A DNA stretch of 64,000 bases from Cupriavidus taiwanensis LMG 19424 (GCF_000069785.1 NC_010528.1:2418001-2482000); one strand, 5' to 3'. Counted from the first letter of the stretch, positions 16,956 to 25,820 are shown. The notes: a model not told the origin generated them from the sequence alone. Translations and numbers: made by a program.

Positions 16956-18205
16956 TCGTCGCGCTCGCCGGATTCGTACAGGGTCTCGCGGCCCATGCGG
17001 TCGAGGATCAGCTCGGCGGTCCAGGGCAGCATCAGCGCGCCGCAGCGCGAATCGCGGTAGAGCCGTTCCAGCGGCAGGTCCTTGAGCATCGACTGGCCGC
17101 CGCAGGTGCGGATCGCCAGCCGGGCAATATCGTTGGCGCCTTCCATCACCGTGTAGTGCGCGGCGTACAGGCGCAGGCGCTCGTCCTTCGACGGATTGGG
17201 CTTCGCTTCGTGGATCGCGCGCCAGAAGATCGAGCGCATGGTCTCCAGCTGGATGCGCATCTGCGCCACCGCGATCTGCTTGGTGGGGTACATGCGGCGC
17301 CTGACCGGCGGCTGGCCGGGGACCTCGCCGCGCAGGTACTGCACGGTGAAGTCGTACGCCGCCTGCGCCACGCCGAGGTAGGTCGGCGACAGCGTGAAGA
17401 ACATCGCCGGCCAGGTCTGCGCGGCGCGGTAGTAGACCCCGCGCGGCATCAGCTGTTCGTGGTCGGGCACGAACACGTCCTTGAGCAGCAGCGTGCGCGA
17501 CACCGTGCCGCGCATGCCCATCGGGTCCCAGTCGCCGGTCACGGTGAGGCCGTCCGCCTTTCCGGGCACCGCAATGTAGAGCGTGTCGCGCATGTCCGGA
17601 TGCTGGTCGCCGCGGTCCTCGGTGCACAGGATGCCGTAGTAGTCGGCCGCGCCCGACAGCGAGGCGAAGATCTTGCGCCCGTTCAGCACCCAGCCGCCGT
17701 CGACCTTGCGCGCGGTGGTGCCGAACGGCGCCTTGCCGGCGGCGGCGGCCGAGCCTTCGGAGAACGGCTGCGCGTAGACCGCGCCGTCGCGCACCACCCG
17801 CGCGAAGTGCAGCTCCCGCCGGGCCTGGTGTTCGTCGCGCTGGGCCGGGGTCATGTCGATGCCATCGGACAGCACGCCGGTCCACATGGTCGAGCAGATA
17901 TGCATGTTGTAGGTGAGCGCGGTGGCGCCGCAGAAGCGGCCGATCTCGGCACCGACCATGCAGTAGGTGGCAAAGTCCGCGCCCGCGCCGCCGAACGAGC
18001 GTGGCACGCACAAGGCCAGCAGGCCAGCCTCGCGCAGGTCGTCATAGTTGGCGAACGGGAAGCTGGCCTCGCGGTCCCAGGTGGCGGCGCGCGGCGCGAA
18101 GCGCTCGCGGCCCAGGCGGTTGGCCAGCGTCAGCCATTGCACCTGTTCCGGGGAAAAGTCCGCCGTACCGACGGCGGGAATGAAGTCGAGCTGGCCGGAT
18201 GGCAT
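16952..18205 (-). CDS. acyl-CoA dehydrogenase-fold flavoprotein, possible monooxygenase
   Basis: 417-aa member of the acyl-CoA dehydrogenase fold with the N-terminal helical, middle beta (AQPFSEGSAAA, WDPMGMRGTVS) and C-terminal helical domains. At the usual catalytic-base position near residue 383 it reads LYRDSRCGALM instead of the YEGT-type motif, and I see no Glu at the isovaleryl-CoA-type alternative site. Flavin-dependent monooxygenases of the DszC type share this fold without the base and use a separate flavin reductase, and one is encoded at 20354. Either dehydrogenase or hydroxylase is possible. Start 18205 has an AGGAGA ribosome binding site. Confidence 0.75.
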   Translation of the reverse strand: MPSGQLDFIPAVGTADFSPEQVQWLTLANRLGRERFAPRAATWDREASFPFANYDDLREAGLLALCVPRSFGGAGADFATYCMVGAEIGRFCGATALTYNMHICSTMWTGVLSDGIDMTPAQRDEHQARRELHFARVVRDGAVYAQPFSEGSAAAAGKAPFGTTARKVDGGWVLNGRKIFASLSGAADYYGILCTEDRGDQHPDMRDTLYIAVPGKADGLTVTGDWDPMGMRGTVSRTLLLKDVFVPDHEQLMPRGVYYRAAQTWPAMFFTLSPTYLGVAQAAYDFTVQYLRGEVPGQPPVRRRMYPTKQIAVAQMRIQLETMRSIFWRAIHEAKPNPSKDERLRLYAAHYTVMEGANDIARLAIRTCGGQSMLKDLPLERLYRDSRCGALMLPWTAELILDRMGRETLYESGERDE

Positions 18206-18297
18206 GTCGCGTCTCCTGTTTTGCCCGCTCGCGCCGTGTGGATGGAAAGGGGGCGGCGCGGCGGCGATTCTTGTGTGGCGTTGGGATGCGGCGCGCT

Positions 18298-19119
18298 TCA
18301 GCGCAAGGGAAAGCGCCGGCGCAGGAAGTCCAGCACCGCGTCGTTGAACAGCTCGGGCCGCTCCATGCAGGCCAGGTGGCCCACATCGGGCAGGCAGCGG
18401 TACTCCGCGCCGGCAATGCGTTGCGCCATGCGCTGCATCACCTCGGGCGCGGCATTGGTATCGTGCTGGCCGGCCAGCGCCAGCACCGGCACCGCGATGC
18501 GGGGCAAGGCGTCGCGCTGGTTGAAGCGCACCAGCGCGGCCAGCGCGGCGCGGTAGGTCGGCGCCGGCACCGCCGCCATCACCGCCGTGGCGAAGGCCAC
18601 GGCCTGCGCGTCGGCGTCCGGCGCGACCATGGTGCGCACCAGCCCGGCCGCCAGTTGCGCCATGGTCTTGCCGGCATCCAGCGGTGCGGTGCGCGCGGCG
18701 ATGAACTCGCGCTGCCACGGGCCGTCGCCCTTGCCGAAGGCGGGCGAGGTGCCGGACAGCACCATGCCGTCGATCAGCGCGGGCGTGGCCGCGCACGCCT
18801 GCTGCGCGACCATGCCGCCCATGCTGTGCCCCAGCAGCACCACGCGCCGGCCGGCATCGCGCTCGGCCTGGAGCACGGGCGCCAGCGCCTGCGCCAGCCC
18901 GTCGAAGTCATAAGGATCGATCAGGACGCTGTCGCCATAGCCGGGCATGTCCCACGCCACGGCGCGGTAGCCGGCCTGCGCCAGCGCCTCGCCCTGCGCG
19001 GGCCACGCGGCCTTGCCGCCGCCGATGCCGTGCAGCATCACCACGGCCACCGGCCCGTCGCCCCAGGCCAGCGTGGCGATGCCGTTGGCGTGGCGGTGCG
19101 TCGTCGCCGCGGCGCTCAT
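18298..19119 (-). CDS. alpha/beta hydrolase, N-formylmaleamate deformylase-like by context
   Basis: 273-aa alpha/beta hydrolase. The oxyanion-hole HGIGGGKAAW segment is at residue 30, nucleophile Ser99 in GHSMGG, acid Asp220 in GQHDTN and catalytic His248 in DVGHLACMERP. No signal peptide. Its ATG overlaps the stop of the NicX-like gene (ATGA). In nicotinate and picolinate pathways the step after NicX-type ring cleavage is deformylation of N-formylmaleamate by a hydrolase of this fold (NicD), which makes an equivalent role plausible. Enol-lactone or ester hydrolysis remains possible. Confidence 0.75.
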   Translation of the reverse strand: MSAAATTHRHANGIATLAWGDGPVAVVMLHGIGGGKAAWPAQGEALAQAGYRAVAWDMPGYGDSVLIDPYDFDGLAQALAPVLQAERDAGRRVVLLGHSMGGMVAQQACAATPALIDGMVLSGTSPAFGKGDGPWQREFIAARTAPLDAGKTMAQLAAGLVRTMVAPDADAQAVAFATAVMAAVPAPTYRAALAALVRFNQRDALPRIAVPVLALAGQHDTNAAPEVMQRMAQRIAGAEYRCLPDVGHLACMERPELFNDAVLDFLRRRFPLR

Positions 19120-20186
19120 GCGGCCACCTCCACCAGCGTGCCCGCCTCGACCTCGTTGCGGCCGTCGAGCGCAACCGTGCAGTTTCGCAGCGGCAGGTCG
19201 AAGTGGCCCAGCGTATGCCGCCCGGCCACCTCGTTGGCGCCGGTCGAGAACAGGAAGTTGCCGGCGAACGCGCGCAGTTCGGTGCCGTTGCAATCGCGCT
19301 TGTCGTAGAACGTCATCGCGTCCCAGCGCGCCATCCGGTTCAGGCCCCAGCCCACGTGCGAGACCGCGTAGGCGTCGCGCGTGCCTTCGCGATCGGCCCA
19401 GGCCTGGTAGTAGCCGCGCATCATGTCGGCGTCGACACCCTGCCCCTCGACGGCGACGATATAGTCGTCCTCGATATGGCACACCACGGAGTCGCGCAGG
19501 TAGGTCTTGAAGGTAAGGTTGACGTCGCCCGGCGCCAGCACCAGGGTGCCGTTGACCTGGCGCCCCGCCGGGAACGCCAGGCACAACCCGCCGGGCCAGT
19601 GCGAGACCTGGCCGGGCTTGTTGCAGAAGCCCCAGACGCCGCCCACGCGCGCCTCGGCCAGGCCGATGCGCAGCTCGGTGCCGGCGGCGGAATGCACGCG
19701 CATCTCGCGCGCGCCGCGCAGGCGCTTCATCGCCGCGCGCACGGTGTTCTCCAGCGATGGGTCGGGCTGGCAGCGCTCCAGGATCTCGGGGTGCTCGTTG
19801 CTGACCATCAGCATGCGCGGCACCACGCCGTCGGCACCGCGCAGGATCTGGGGCAACTCGGGGGCGTGCAGCAGGCCTTCGACCGTGCAGTCCAGCACCA
19901 GCTGGCAGCGCGACAGCGCAGCGACGACCGGGGCCAGGTTCTGCAGCGCATCGCTGGCGCCCGTCGAACGCACCGGAGCCGGCGCGCTGAGTGCGGGGGT
20001 CGGCACCTGGATGCGAACCGGGGTCGCGCCCAGCGACTGCACGGCCAGTTCGGCCAAGGCCACGTTGACAGGGCGGGATTGGGACTCCGTTACAATTCCG
20101 ACGACATCCCCGTGCCGCAGGGCACAGAGTTCCAGCGTGCGGCAGAACGCCGCCAGCCAGCGGTGTTCGATCTGCTCAATGAGCAT
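19116..20186 (-). CDS. 2,5-dihydroxypyridine 5,6-dioxygenase-like enzyme (NicX family)
   Basis: 356-aa protein of the aminopeptidase-M29-like family that contains NicX, the mononuclear Fe(II) dioxygenase opening 2,5-dihydroxypyridine. The segment around His277 (SHVGWGLN) and the block GRHTLGHFDLP, with His324, His328 and Asp330, match the His/His-x-Asp iron ligands of NicX. Start 20186 has a CAGGAGA ribosome binding site. It heads a four-gene minus-strand operon (NicX-like, hydrolase, ACAD-like, ligase) divergent from the flavin reductase. No nicotinate hydroxylase, maleamate amidase or maleate isomerase is nearby, so the true ring substrate is open. Confidence 0.78.
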   Translation of the reverse strand: MLIEQIEHRWLAAFCRTLELCALRHGDVVGIVTESQSRPVNVALAELAVQSLGATPVRIQVPTPALSAPAPVRSTGASDALQNLAPVVAALSRCQLVLDCTVEGLLHAPELPQILRGADGVVPRMLMVSNEHPEILERCQPDPSLENTVRAAMKRLRGAREMRVHSAAGTELRIGLAEARVGGVWGFCNKPGQVSHWPGGLCLAFPAGRQVNGTLVLAPGDVNLTFKTYLRDSVVCHIEDDYIVAVEGQGVDADMMRGYYQAWADREGTRDAYAVSHVGWGLNRMARWDAMTFYDKRDCNGTELRAFAGNFLFSTGANEVAGRHTLGHFDLPLRNCTVALDGRNEVEAGTLVEVAA

Positions 20187-20289
20187 GCGCTTGTCTCCTG
20201 CTTGTTGTTGTCTTCTTGTTCTACGGGGCGGGCCGCCCTGGCGCTGTGCGCCAGCAGTCGCCTGCAGCGTGTCGTGCGCGGCGCCGGGC

Positions 20290-20334
20290 TTGAACTCGCC
20301 GCCCCTGGCGCGAATAATATATATGAAATTTCAT
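20290..20334 (+). promoter_or_regulatory. promoter and palindromic operator before the flavin reductase gene
   Basis: TTGAAC at 20290-20295 and AATAAT at 20313-20318 (17-bp spacing) could form a promoter. Immediately downstream lies the perfect 12-bp palindrome ATGAAATTTCAT (20323-20334) in an AT-rich island of otherwise GC-rich DNA. The MarR-type regulator two genes downstream is the obvious candidate to bind it. Operator function is inference. Confidence 0.6.
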
Positions 20335-20353
20335 GAACTCCAGTGGAGCCCCC

Positions 20354-20914
20354 ATGGGCATGCCTGAGGCCCAGCCACGGATCGCCAGCGTAGCCGCCGC
20401 CCCCGACTTCGATGCGATGCACTTCCGCCGCACCCTGTCGCAGTTCGCGACCGGTGTCACGGTGATCACCACGCGCGCCAGCAACGAATCGGTTGCTGCC
20501 GGCGCGCCGCCGTTCATCGGCATCACCGCCAGCTCGTTCAACTCGGTCTCGCTGGATCCGCCACTGGTGCTGTGGAGCATGGCCACGCGCGCCAACAGCC
20601 TGCCGATGTTCCGCGACGGCACCCACTACATCATCAACGTGCTGTCGGCCTCGCAGCTGGACCTGTGCCAGCGCTTTGCCACGCTCAAGGGCGACCGCTT
20701 CGCCGGCGTGGACTACCGGCTCTCGGCCACCGGCCTGCCGATCCTGTCGAATGCGCTGGCCTGGTTCGAATGCCACAACCGCAGCCGCTACGACGAGGGC
20801 GACCACGTCATCTTCGTCGGCGAAGTGGAACGCTGCGGCGTGCTCGATGGCAAGGACGGCCCGCTGATATTCCAGGGCGGCCAGTTCACCACGACCGCCC
20901 CGCTCGATCTCTGA
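20354..20914 (+). CDS. flavin reductase family protein
   Basis: 186-aa FMN-binding split-barrel flavin reductase of the HpaC/NicC-partner type, which supplies reduced flavin to a monooxygenase. The pattern FRRTLSQFATGVTVITTR, ITASSFNSVSLDPPLVLW and FINVLSASQ-like segment (actual YIINVLSASQ) is typical. The ATG at 20354 follows GGAG at 20345-20348 with five bases spacing; the earlier ATG at 20333 lies inside the operator palindrome and has no binding site. The nearest possible partner is the ACAD-fold protein at 16952. MarR gene follows 17 bases after the stop. Confidence 0.88.
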   Translation: MGMPEAQPRIASVAAAPDFDAMHFRRTLSQFATGVTVITTRASNESVAAGAPPFIGITASSFNSVSLDPPLVLWSMATRANSLPMFRDGTHYIINVLSASQLDLCQRFATLKGDRFAGVDYRLSATGLPILSNALAWFECHNRSRYDEGDHVIFVGEVERCGVLDGKDGPLIFQGGQFTTTAPLDL

Positions 20915-20931
20915 ACAGCCACTCCCCCATC

Positions 20932-21390
20932 ATGGCGGACCTGCCGGCAGTCCCCTCGTCCCAGCCCTTCGTCGACGGCTACCTGGCCTACCTGCTGGCC
21001 CGCGCCAGCCATCTGATCTCGGGCGAATTCCATCGCGAGGTCGAGGCCAGCGGCCTGTCCGTGCAGGAATGGCGTGTGCTGGCGACGCTCGCGGACCGAC
21101 CCGACTGCACCATCGGCGCGCTGGCGGAAATCACGCTGACCAAGCAGCCCACGCTGACCAAGCTGGTCGACCGCATGGCGCAGGACGACCTGGTCCGCCG
21201 CCGCCCCGGCAAGACCGACCGCCGGCACGCCCTGATCTCGATCACGCCGCGCGGCCTGGCCGTGGTGCAGCCGCTGCTGGAGCGCGCCGCGCAGCATGAG
21301 CGTGCGGTGCTGGACGACTTCGGCATCCGCCAGGGCGCGCAGCTGAAGGAAACCCTGCGGCAGCTGATCGCGCTGCACGCGCGGCGCTAG
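20932..21390 (+). CDS. MarR-family transcriptional regulator
   Basis: 152-aa winged-helix MarR repressor. The DNA-recognition region is ALAEITLTKQPTLTKLVDRMAQ (read as two parts around residue 70) followed by the wing RRRPGKTDRRHALISITPRG. NicR and PicR of pyridine-carboxylate pathways are MarR proteins in similar positions, so it probably senses an aromatic substrate and controls the divergent operon and itself through the palindrome at 20323. Its stop overlaps the convergent kynR stop by a shared CTAG. Confidence 0.85.
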   Translation: MADLPAVPSSQPFVDGYLAYLLARASHLISGEFHREVEASGLSVQEWRVLATLADRPDCTIGALAEITLTKQPTLTKLVDRMAQDDLVRRRPGKTDRRHALISITPRGLAVVQPLLERAAQHERAVLDDFGIRQGAQLKETLRQLIALHARR

Positions 21391-21872
21391 GGCTGCGCGG
21401 CGGCCGACTTCAGGATCGCCAGCGGCGAACTGTCTACCTTGATCCGCTGCAGCACGATGTTGGAGCGGATATCCATCACGCCCGGGGTGCGGTACAGCCG
21501 GTTGACGATGAAGTCCGAGTAGTGCTTCAGGTTGCGCGCCTGCACGCGCAGGATGTAGTTGCTGTCGCCGGTGATGATGTAGGCCGACAGCACTTCTGGC
21601 CACGACTGCACGGCGGCGATAAAGGTGTCGTGCCAGCCCTCCACGTCGTGGCGCATCGACACCTGCACGATTGCCTCCAGCTCCAGCCCAAGCTGCTCGG
21701 CATCGAACCAGGCGCGATAGCCGCCGATCACCCCTGACTCTTCCAGCAGCCGCACCCGGCGCAGGCATGCTGACGGCGACAGCGCCACGCGGTCGGCCAG
21801 GTCCTGATTGCTGATGCGGCCGTTCTCCTGCAGGCAAGTCAGGATGCGTAAATCGGTGGGATCGAGGTTCAT
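21387..21872 (-). CDS. kynR: Lrp/AsnC-family regulator of kynurenine genes
   Basis: 161-aa Lrp/AsnC protein with an N-terminal helix-turn-helix (LDPTDLRILTCLQENGR, DLADRVALSPSACLRRV) and a C-terminal RAM ligand-binding domain (IITGDSNYILRVQARNL). It is divergent from kynB, the arrangement of KynR in pseudomonads, where kynurenine is the inducer; the name rests on this context. Start 21872 follows AAGGA. A 19-bp inverted repeat in the shared upstream region is its likely site. Confidence 0.85.
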   Translation of the reverse strand: MNLDPTDLRILTCLQENGRISNQDLADRVALSPSACLRRVRLLEESGVIGGYRAWFDAEQLGLELEAIVQVSMRHDVEGWHDTFIAAVQSWPEVLSAYIITGDSNYILRVQARNLKHYSDFIVNRLYRTPGVMDIRSNIVLQRIKVDSSPLAILKSAAAQP

Positions 21873-21900
21873 TCGAATTTCCTTCGAGAAATCGTCGATT

Positions 21901-21919
21901 TTTCGCATTCTATGCGAAA
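21901..21919. promoter_or_regulatory. 19-bp inverted repeat, probable KynR operator
   Basis: TTTCGCAT-TCT-ATGCGAAA is a perfect 8-bp inverted repeat with a 3-bp centre between kynR (start 21872) and kynB (start 22030). Lrp/AsnC proteins bind such AT-flanked repeats. A TATGAT hexamer at 21971-21976 may be the kynB -10. Binding by KynR is inference. Confidence 0.7.
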
Positions 21920-22029
21920 GATGGTGCCAATGACGGGTCATTTAGCAAGCCTCTTGCCGCCGATTTTGACTATGATTCCCGACATCGAGGCACACCGAAA
22001 CGGCGCCCGCAGACGGCGCCGCGCAACCT

Positions 22030-22680
22030 ATGACCGCCCCCAATCCCGACCCGCGCCGGCTGTGGGACATCAGCCCGCCGCTGTCGCCCGCCACGCCGGT
22101 GTGGCCTGGCGACACGCCGTTCCAGCAGCAGCCGGCCTGGCAGATCGACGCGCAGTGCCCGGTCAATGTCGGCCGCATCACGCTGTCGCCGCACACCGGC
22201 GCGCATGCCGATGCGCCGCTGCACTACGCCGCCGACGGCGCGCCCATTGGCGCCGTGCCGCTGGCGCCATACCTGGGCCGCTGCCGGGTGATCCACTGCA
22301 TCGGCGCCGCGCCGCTGGTGCAGCCGCACCATGTCGAACACGCGCTCGACGCGCTGCCGCCGCGGGTGCTGCTGCGCACCTACCGGCAGGCGCCGCTGGC
22401 GCAGTGGGACCCGGATTTCTGCGCGGTGTCGCCGGACACCATCGCGCTGCTCGCCGCGCACGGCGTGCAGCTGGTCGGCATCGACACGCCCTCGCTCGAT
22501 CCGCAGGACTCCAAGACCATGGACGCGCACAACGCCGTGCGCCGCCACGGCCTGGCGATCCTGGAAGGCATCGTGCTGGACCAGGTCGATGCCGGCGACT
22601 ATGAACTGATCGCGCTGCCGCTGCGCTTTGCCGCGCTGGATGCCAGCCCGGTGCGCGCGGTGCTGCGCAGCCTCGACTGA
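22030..22680 (+). CDS. kynB: kynurenine formamidase (cyclase type)
   Basis: 216-aa metal-dependent arylformamidase that hydrolyses N-formyl-kynurenine to kynurenine. The metal and active-site motif [12 protein letters not shown] is at residues 56-67, and WPGDTPF and the [13 protein letters not shown] block match KynB. Length is typical. First gene of kynBUA; kynU starts 36 bases after its stop. Cytosolic. Confidence 0.95.
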   Translation: MTAPNPDPRRLWDISPPLSPATPVWPGDTPFQQQPAWQIDAQCPVNVGRITLSPHTGAHADAPLHYAADGAPIGAVPLAPYLGRCRVIHCIGAAPLVQPHHVEHALDALPPRVLLRTYRQAPLAQWDPDFCAVSPDTIALLAAHGVQLVGIDTPSLDPQDSKTMDAHNAVRRHGLAILEGIVLDQVDAGDYELIALPLRFAALDASPVRAVLRSLD

Positions 22681-22716
22681 CCTTTTCCCGAACCCGCCTG
22701 GCCCTTTTTGCACGAC

Positions 22717-23973
22717 ATGACGACCATTGACCGCGAGCACTGTATCCGGCTCGACCAGCAAGACCCGCTGCGCCCGCTGCGCGACCAGTTCGCCCTGCCC
22801 CAGGGCGTGATCTACCTCGATGGCAACTCGCTCGGCGCCCGCCCGCGCGCCGCCGCCGCGCGCGCCGCTCAGGTGGTGGCCGAGGAATGGGGCGACGGCC
22901 TGATCCGCAGCTGGAACACCGCCGGCTGGTTCGACCTGCCGCAGCGCCTGGGCAACAAGCTGGCGCCGCTGGTCGGCGCGGGCCACGATGAAGTGGTGGT
23001 TACCGACACCACCTCGATCAACCTGTTCAAGGTGCTGGCCGCGGCGCTGCGCGTGCAGCAGACGCGCGACCCGGCGCGCAAGGTGATCGTCTCCGAGGCC
23101 AGCAACTTCCCCACTGACCTGTATATCGCCCAGGGCCTGGCCGACCTGCTGCAGCAAGGCTATTCGCTGCGGCTGGTGAACTCGCCGGCGGAGATCGACA
23201 CCGCCGTGGGCGCCGACACCGCGGTGCTGATGCTGACCCACGTCAACTACAAGACCGGCGAGATGCTGGACATGGCGGGGCTGACCGAGCTGGCCCATGC
23301 GCGCGGCGCGCTGACGGTGTGGGACCTGTGCCATTCGGCCGGCGCCGTGCCGGTCGACCTGAAGGCGGCCGGGGCCGACTACGCCATCGGCTGCACCTAC
23401 AAGTACCTGAACGGCGGCCCGGGCTCGCCCGCCTTCGTCTGGGTCGCGCCCGCGCTGCGCGATGCCTTCTGGCAGCCGCTGTCGGGCTGGTGGGGCCATG
23501 CCGCGCCGTTCGCGATGGATCCGCAATACCGGCCGGTCGAGGGTGTGCGCCGCTTCCTGTGCGGCACGCAGCCGGTCACGTCGCTGGCGATGGTCGAGTG
23601 CGGGCTGGACATCTTCGCGCAGACCAGCATGCAGGTGCTGCGCGCCAAGTCGTTGCTGCTGACCGACCTGTTCATCGACCTGGTCGAAGCCCGCTGCGGC
23701 CACCACCCGCTGACGCTGGTGACGCCGCGCGAGCACGCGCGCCGCGGCAGCCAGGTCAGCCTGGAGCACCCCGAAGGCTATGCCGTGGTCCAGGCCCTGA
23801 TCGAGCGCGGCGTGATCGGCGACTACCGCGAACCGCGCATCGCCCGCTTCGGCTTCACGCCGCTCTACACCAGCTTCGCCGAGGTGTGGGATGCTGTGGA
23901 AATCCTGCGCGACGTGCTGGACAGCGGCGCCTATCGCGACGCGCGTTTCCAGACGCGTGGCCAGGTGACCTGA
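22717..23973 (+). CDS. kynU: kynureninase
   Basis: 418-aa PLP enzyme that splits kynurenine into anthranilate and alanine. The DGNSLGARP motif near residue 35, the SNFPTDLYI loop, [10 protein letters not shown] and the PLP-lysine segment [13 protein letters not shown] are intact. Start chosen at ATG 22717; a TTG at 22708 in frame is possible. Middle gene of kynBUA, fourteen bases before kynA. Confidence 0.95.
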   Translation: MTTIDREHCIRLDQQDPLRPLRDQFALPQGVIYLDGNSLGARPRAAAARAAQVVAEEWGDGLIRSWNTAGWFDLPQRLGNKLAPLVGAGHDEVVVTDTTSINLFKVLAAALRVQQTRDPARKVIVSEASNFPTDLYIAQGLADLLQQGYSLRLVNSPAEIDTAVGADTAVLMLTHVNYKTGEMLDMAGLTELAHARGALTVWDLCHSAGAVPVDLKAAGADYAIGCTYKYLNGGPGSPAFVWVAPALRDAFWQPLSGWWGHAAPFAMDPQYRPVEGVRRFLCGTQPVTSLAMVECGLDIFAQTSMQVLRAKSLLLTDLFIDLVEARCGHHPLTLVTPREHARRGSQVSLEHPEGYAVVQALIERGVIGDYREPRIARFGFTPLYTSFAEVWDAVEILRDVLDSGAYRDARFQTRGQVT

Positions 23974-23986
23974 CCGGGAGCGCATC

Positions 23987-24877
23987 ATGAGCGAATTCAA
24001 GGGATGCCCCTTCTCCGGCGCGGCGCCGGCAGCTGCGCCGGCGGCCACCCCGCAAGGCGACGGCTGGCATGGCGCGCAGATGGATTTCGCCAGGGACATG
24101 AGCTATGGCGATTACCTGGGGCTGGACCAGATCCTGAGCGCGCAGCATCCGCTGTCGCCGGACCACAACGAGATGCTGTTTATCGTGCAGCACCAGACCA
24201 CCGAGCTGTGGATGAAGCTGATGCTGCACGAGCTGCGCGCCGCGCGCGAGTCGGTCAAGGCCGACAGCCTGCCGCCCGCGTTCAAGATGCTGACCCGCGT
24301 GTCGCGCATCATGGACCAGCTGGTGCAGGCGTGGAACGTGCTGGCCACCATGACGCCGCCGGAATACTCGGCAATGCGGCCCTACCTGGGCATGTCGTCG
24401 GGCTTCCAGTCGTACCAGTACCGCGAGATCGAGTTCATCCTGGGCAACAAGAACGCCGCCATGCTCAGGCCGCATGCCCACCGGCCCGAGCACCTGGCGC
24501 TGGTCGAAGCCGCGCTCAGGACGCCGTCGCTGTACGACGAGGCGATCCGGCTGATGGCGCGGCGCGGCTTTGCCATCGACGCCGATTGCGTCGAGCGCGA
24601 CTGGACCCAGCCGACCGCGTACAACGCCTCGGTCGAGGCGGCGTGGCTGGAGGTCTATCGCAACCCCGGCGCGCACTGGGAACTCTATGAGCTGGGCGAG
24701 AAGTTCGTCGACCTGGAAGACGCGTTCCGGCAATGGCGCTTCCGCCATGTGACCACGGTCGAGCGGGTGATCGGCTTTAAGCGCGGCACCGGCGGCACCG
24801 AAGGCGTCAGCTATCTGCGCAAGATGCTGGACGTGGTGCTGTTTCCGGAGTTGTGGAAGCTGCGCACCGACCTGTGA
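23987..24877 (+). CDS. kynA: tryptophan 2,3-dioxygenase
   Basis: 296-aa haem enzyme that opens the indole ring of L-tryptophan to N-formylkynurenine, the first step of the operon's pathway. The signature [13 protein letters not shown] is near residue 66, [14 protein letters not shown] near residue 138, the haem-ligand His region RHVTTVER and the loop [12 protein letters not shown] near the C-terminus. Start has a GGGAGC binding site. Last gene of kynBUA; the product anthranilate must be handled by genes elsewhere, or possibly by the neighbouring unassigned cluster. Confidence 0.96.
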   Translation: MSEFKGCPFSGAAPAAAPAATPQGDGWHGAQMDFARDMSYGDYLGLDQILSAQHPLSPDHNEMLFIVQHQTTELWMKLMLHELRAARESVKADSLPPAFKMLTRVSRIMDQLVQAWNVLATMTPPEYSAMRPYLGMSSGFQSYQYREIEFILGNKNAAMLRPHAHRPEHLALVEAALRTPSLYDEAIRLMARRGFAIDADCVERDWTQPTAYNASVEAAWLEVYRNPGAHWELYELGEKFVDLEDAFRQWRFRHVTTVERVIGFKRGTGGTEGVSYLRKMLDVVLFPELWKLRTDL

Positions 24878-24938
24878 TCCGCGCCGTCCCTGTGCGCAGG
24901 GACGGCCGCATGGACCACCGCAGGGACGGCGGCCCGGC

Positions 24939-25793
24939 TCAGCCCACCGGCTCGGACAGCCTCGACGCCAGCGCCCGCAACGCCGGCGCCAGGGTCTGGT
25001 GGAACACCGCCTCGTCCACCGCCCCGTAGGAAGCGCTGCAACTGAGCATGTGCAGCTCCTTCTCCCCCACCGGCCGGAACGCCACCGCGCACGCATGGAT
25101 GGCCGGATGCCAGTCGCGGAACGACGCCGCATACCCGCGCTGCTGCGCCTCGGCCAGCGCCGCGCGGGTGGCGGCCTCCTGCTGCTTCCACTGCTCCGGG
25201 AAGGCCTGACTGAACTCGGCCATCACGCGCTCGCGGCGCGGCGCCGGCAAGGCGGCCAGGTAGGCCCGCCCCATCGAGCTGGACACCAGCGACAGCCGCG
25301 AGCCGACCCCCAGCCCCAGCATCACGCCGGCGTCGTTGCGGATCGACTCCAGGTAGATCACCTCCATGCGCTCGCGCTTGCCGAGCGACACCGAGACCCC
25401 GTACGACTGCGCGAATGCCAGCATATGCGGCCGCGCCAGCGCCACCACGTCCGATGCCGACAGGTAGGCGTAGCCCAGCGCCAGCACCCCGGCATCGAGC
25501 GCGTACTTGCCGAGGCTCTCGTCATAGCGCAGGTAGCCAAGCTGCACCAGCGTGCCGGCAAGCCGGCTCACCGTGGCCTTGGGAAACCCGGTGCGGCGCA
25601 CGAACTCCTGGTTCCCCAGCATCGCCTCGCCGGTGCGGAAGCAGCGCAGCAGCTCCAGGCCGCGCGCCAGCGCGGTGACGAAGTTAGGGTCGCTGTCGCG
25701 CACCGGTGCCGTAGGCGCGGATTCCACGGAAAGTGACGGATTGGGATTCGGGTTGGCCAAGTTTGCTGCTCCAGTCGGCGCTTGTCCGTTCAT
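24939..25793 (-). CDS. IclR-family transcriptional regulator
   Basis: 284-aa IclR protein: N-terminal winged helix (ALARGLELLRCFR, FVRRTGFPKATVSRLAGTL) then the effector-binding domain with the conserved SSSMGRAYLAALP loop. It resembles PcaR/PobR-type members. It is divergent from gcdH and probably regulates it through the repeat at 25863-25889. The start at 25793 (MNGQAP) is a choice; an ATG at 25844 would add 17 residues and neither has a clear binding site. Confidence 0.85.
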   Translation of the reverse strand: MNGQAPTGAANLANPNPNPSLSVESAPTAPVRDSDPNFVTALARGLELLRCFRTGEAMLGNQEFVRRTGFPKATVSRLAGTLVQLGYLRYDESLGKYALDAGVLALGYAYLSASDVVALARPHMLAFAQSYGVSVSLGKRERMEVIYLESIRNDAGVMLGLGVGSRLSLVSSSMGRAYLAALPAPRRERVMAEFSQAFPEQWKQQEAATRAALAEAQQRGYAASFRDWHPAIHACAVAFRPVGEKELHMLSCSASYGAVDEAVFHQTLAPALRALASRLSEPVG

Positions 25794-25820
25794 CGCACAA
25801 AGGCGCGGAAGTTCAGGGTT

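Noticed and set aside
15393..18011. Apparent 872-aa fusion of an open N-terminal stretch with the CoA ligase
   Set aside because: The first 350 residues are an alternative-frame reading of the ACAD-like gene; the ligase has its own ATG at 16955 in an ATGA overlap.
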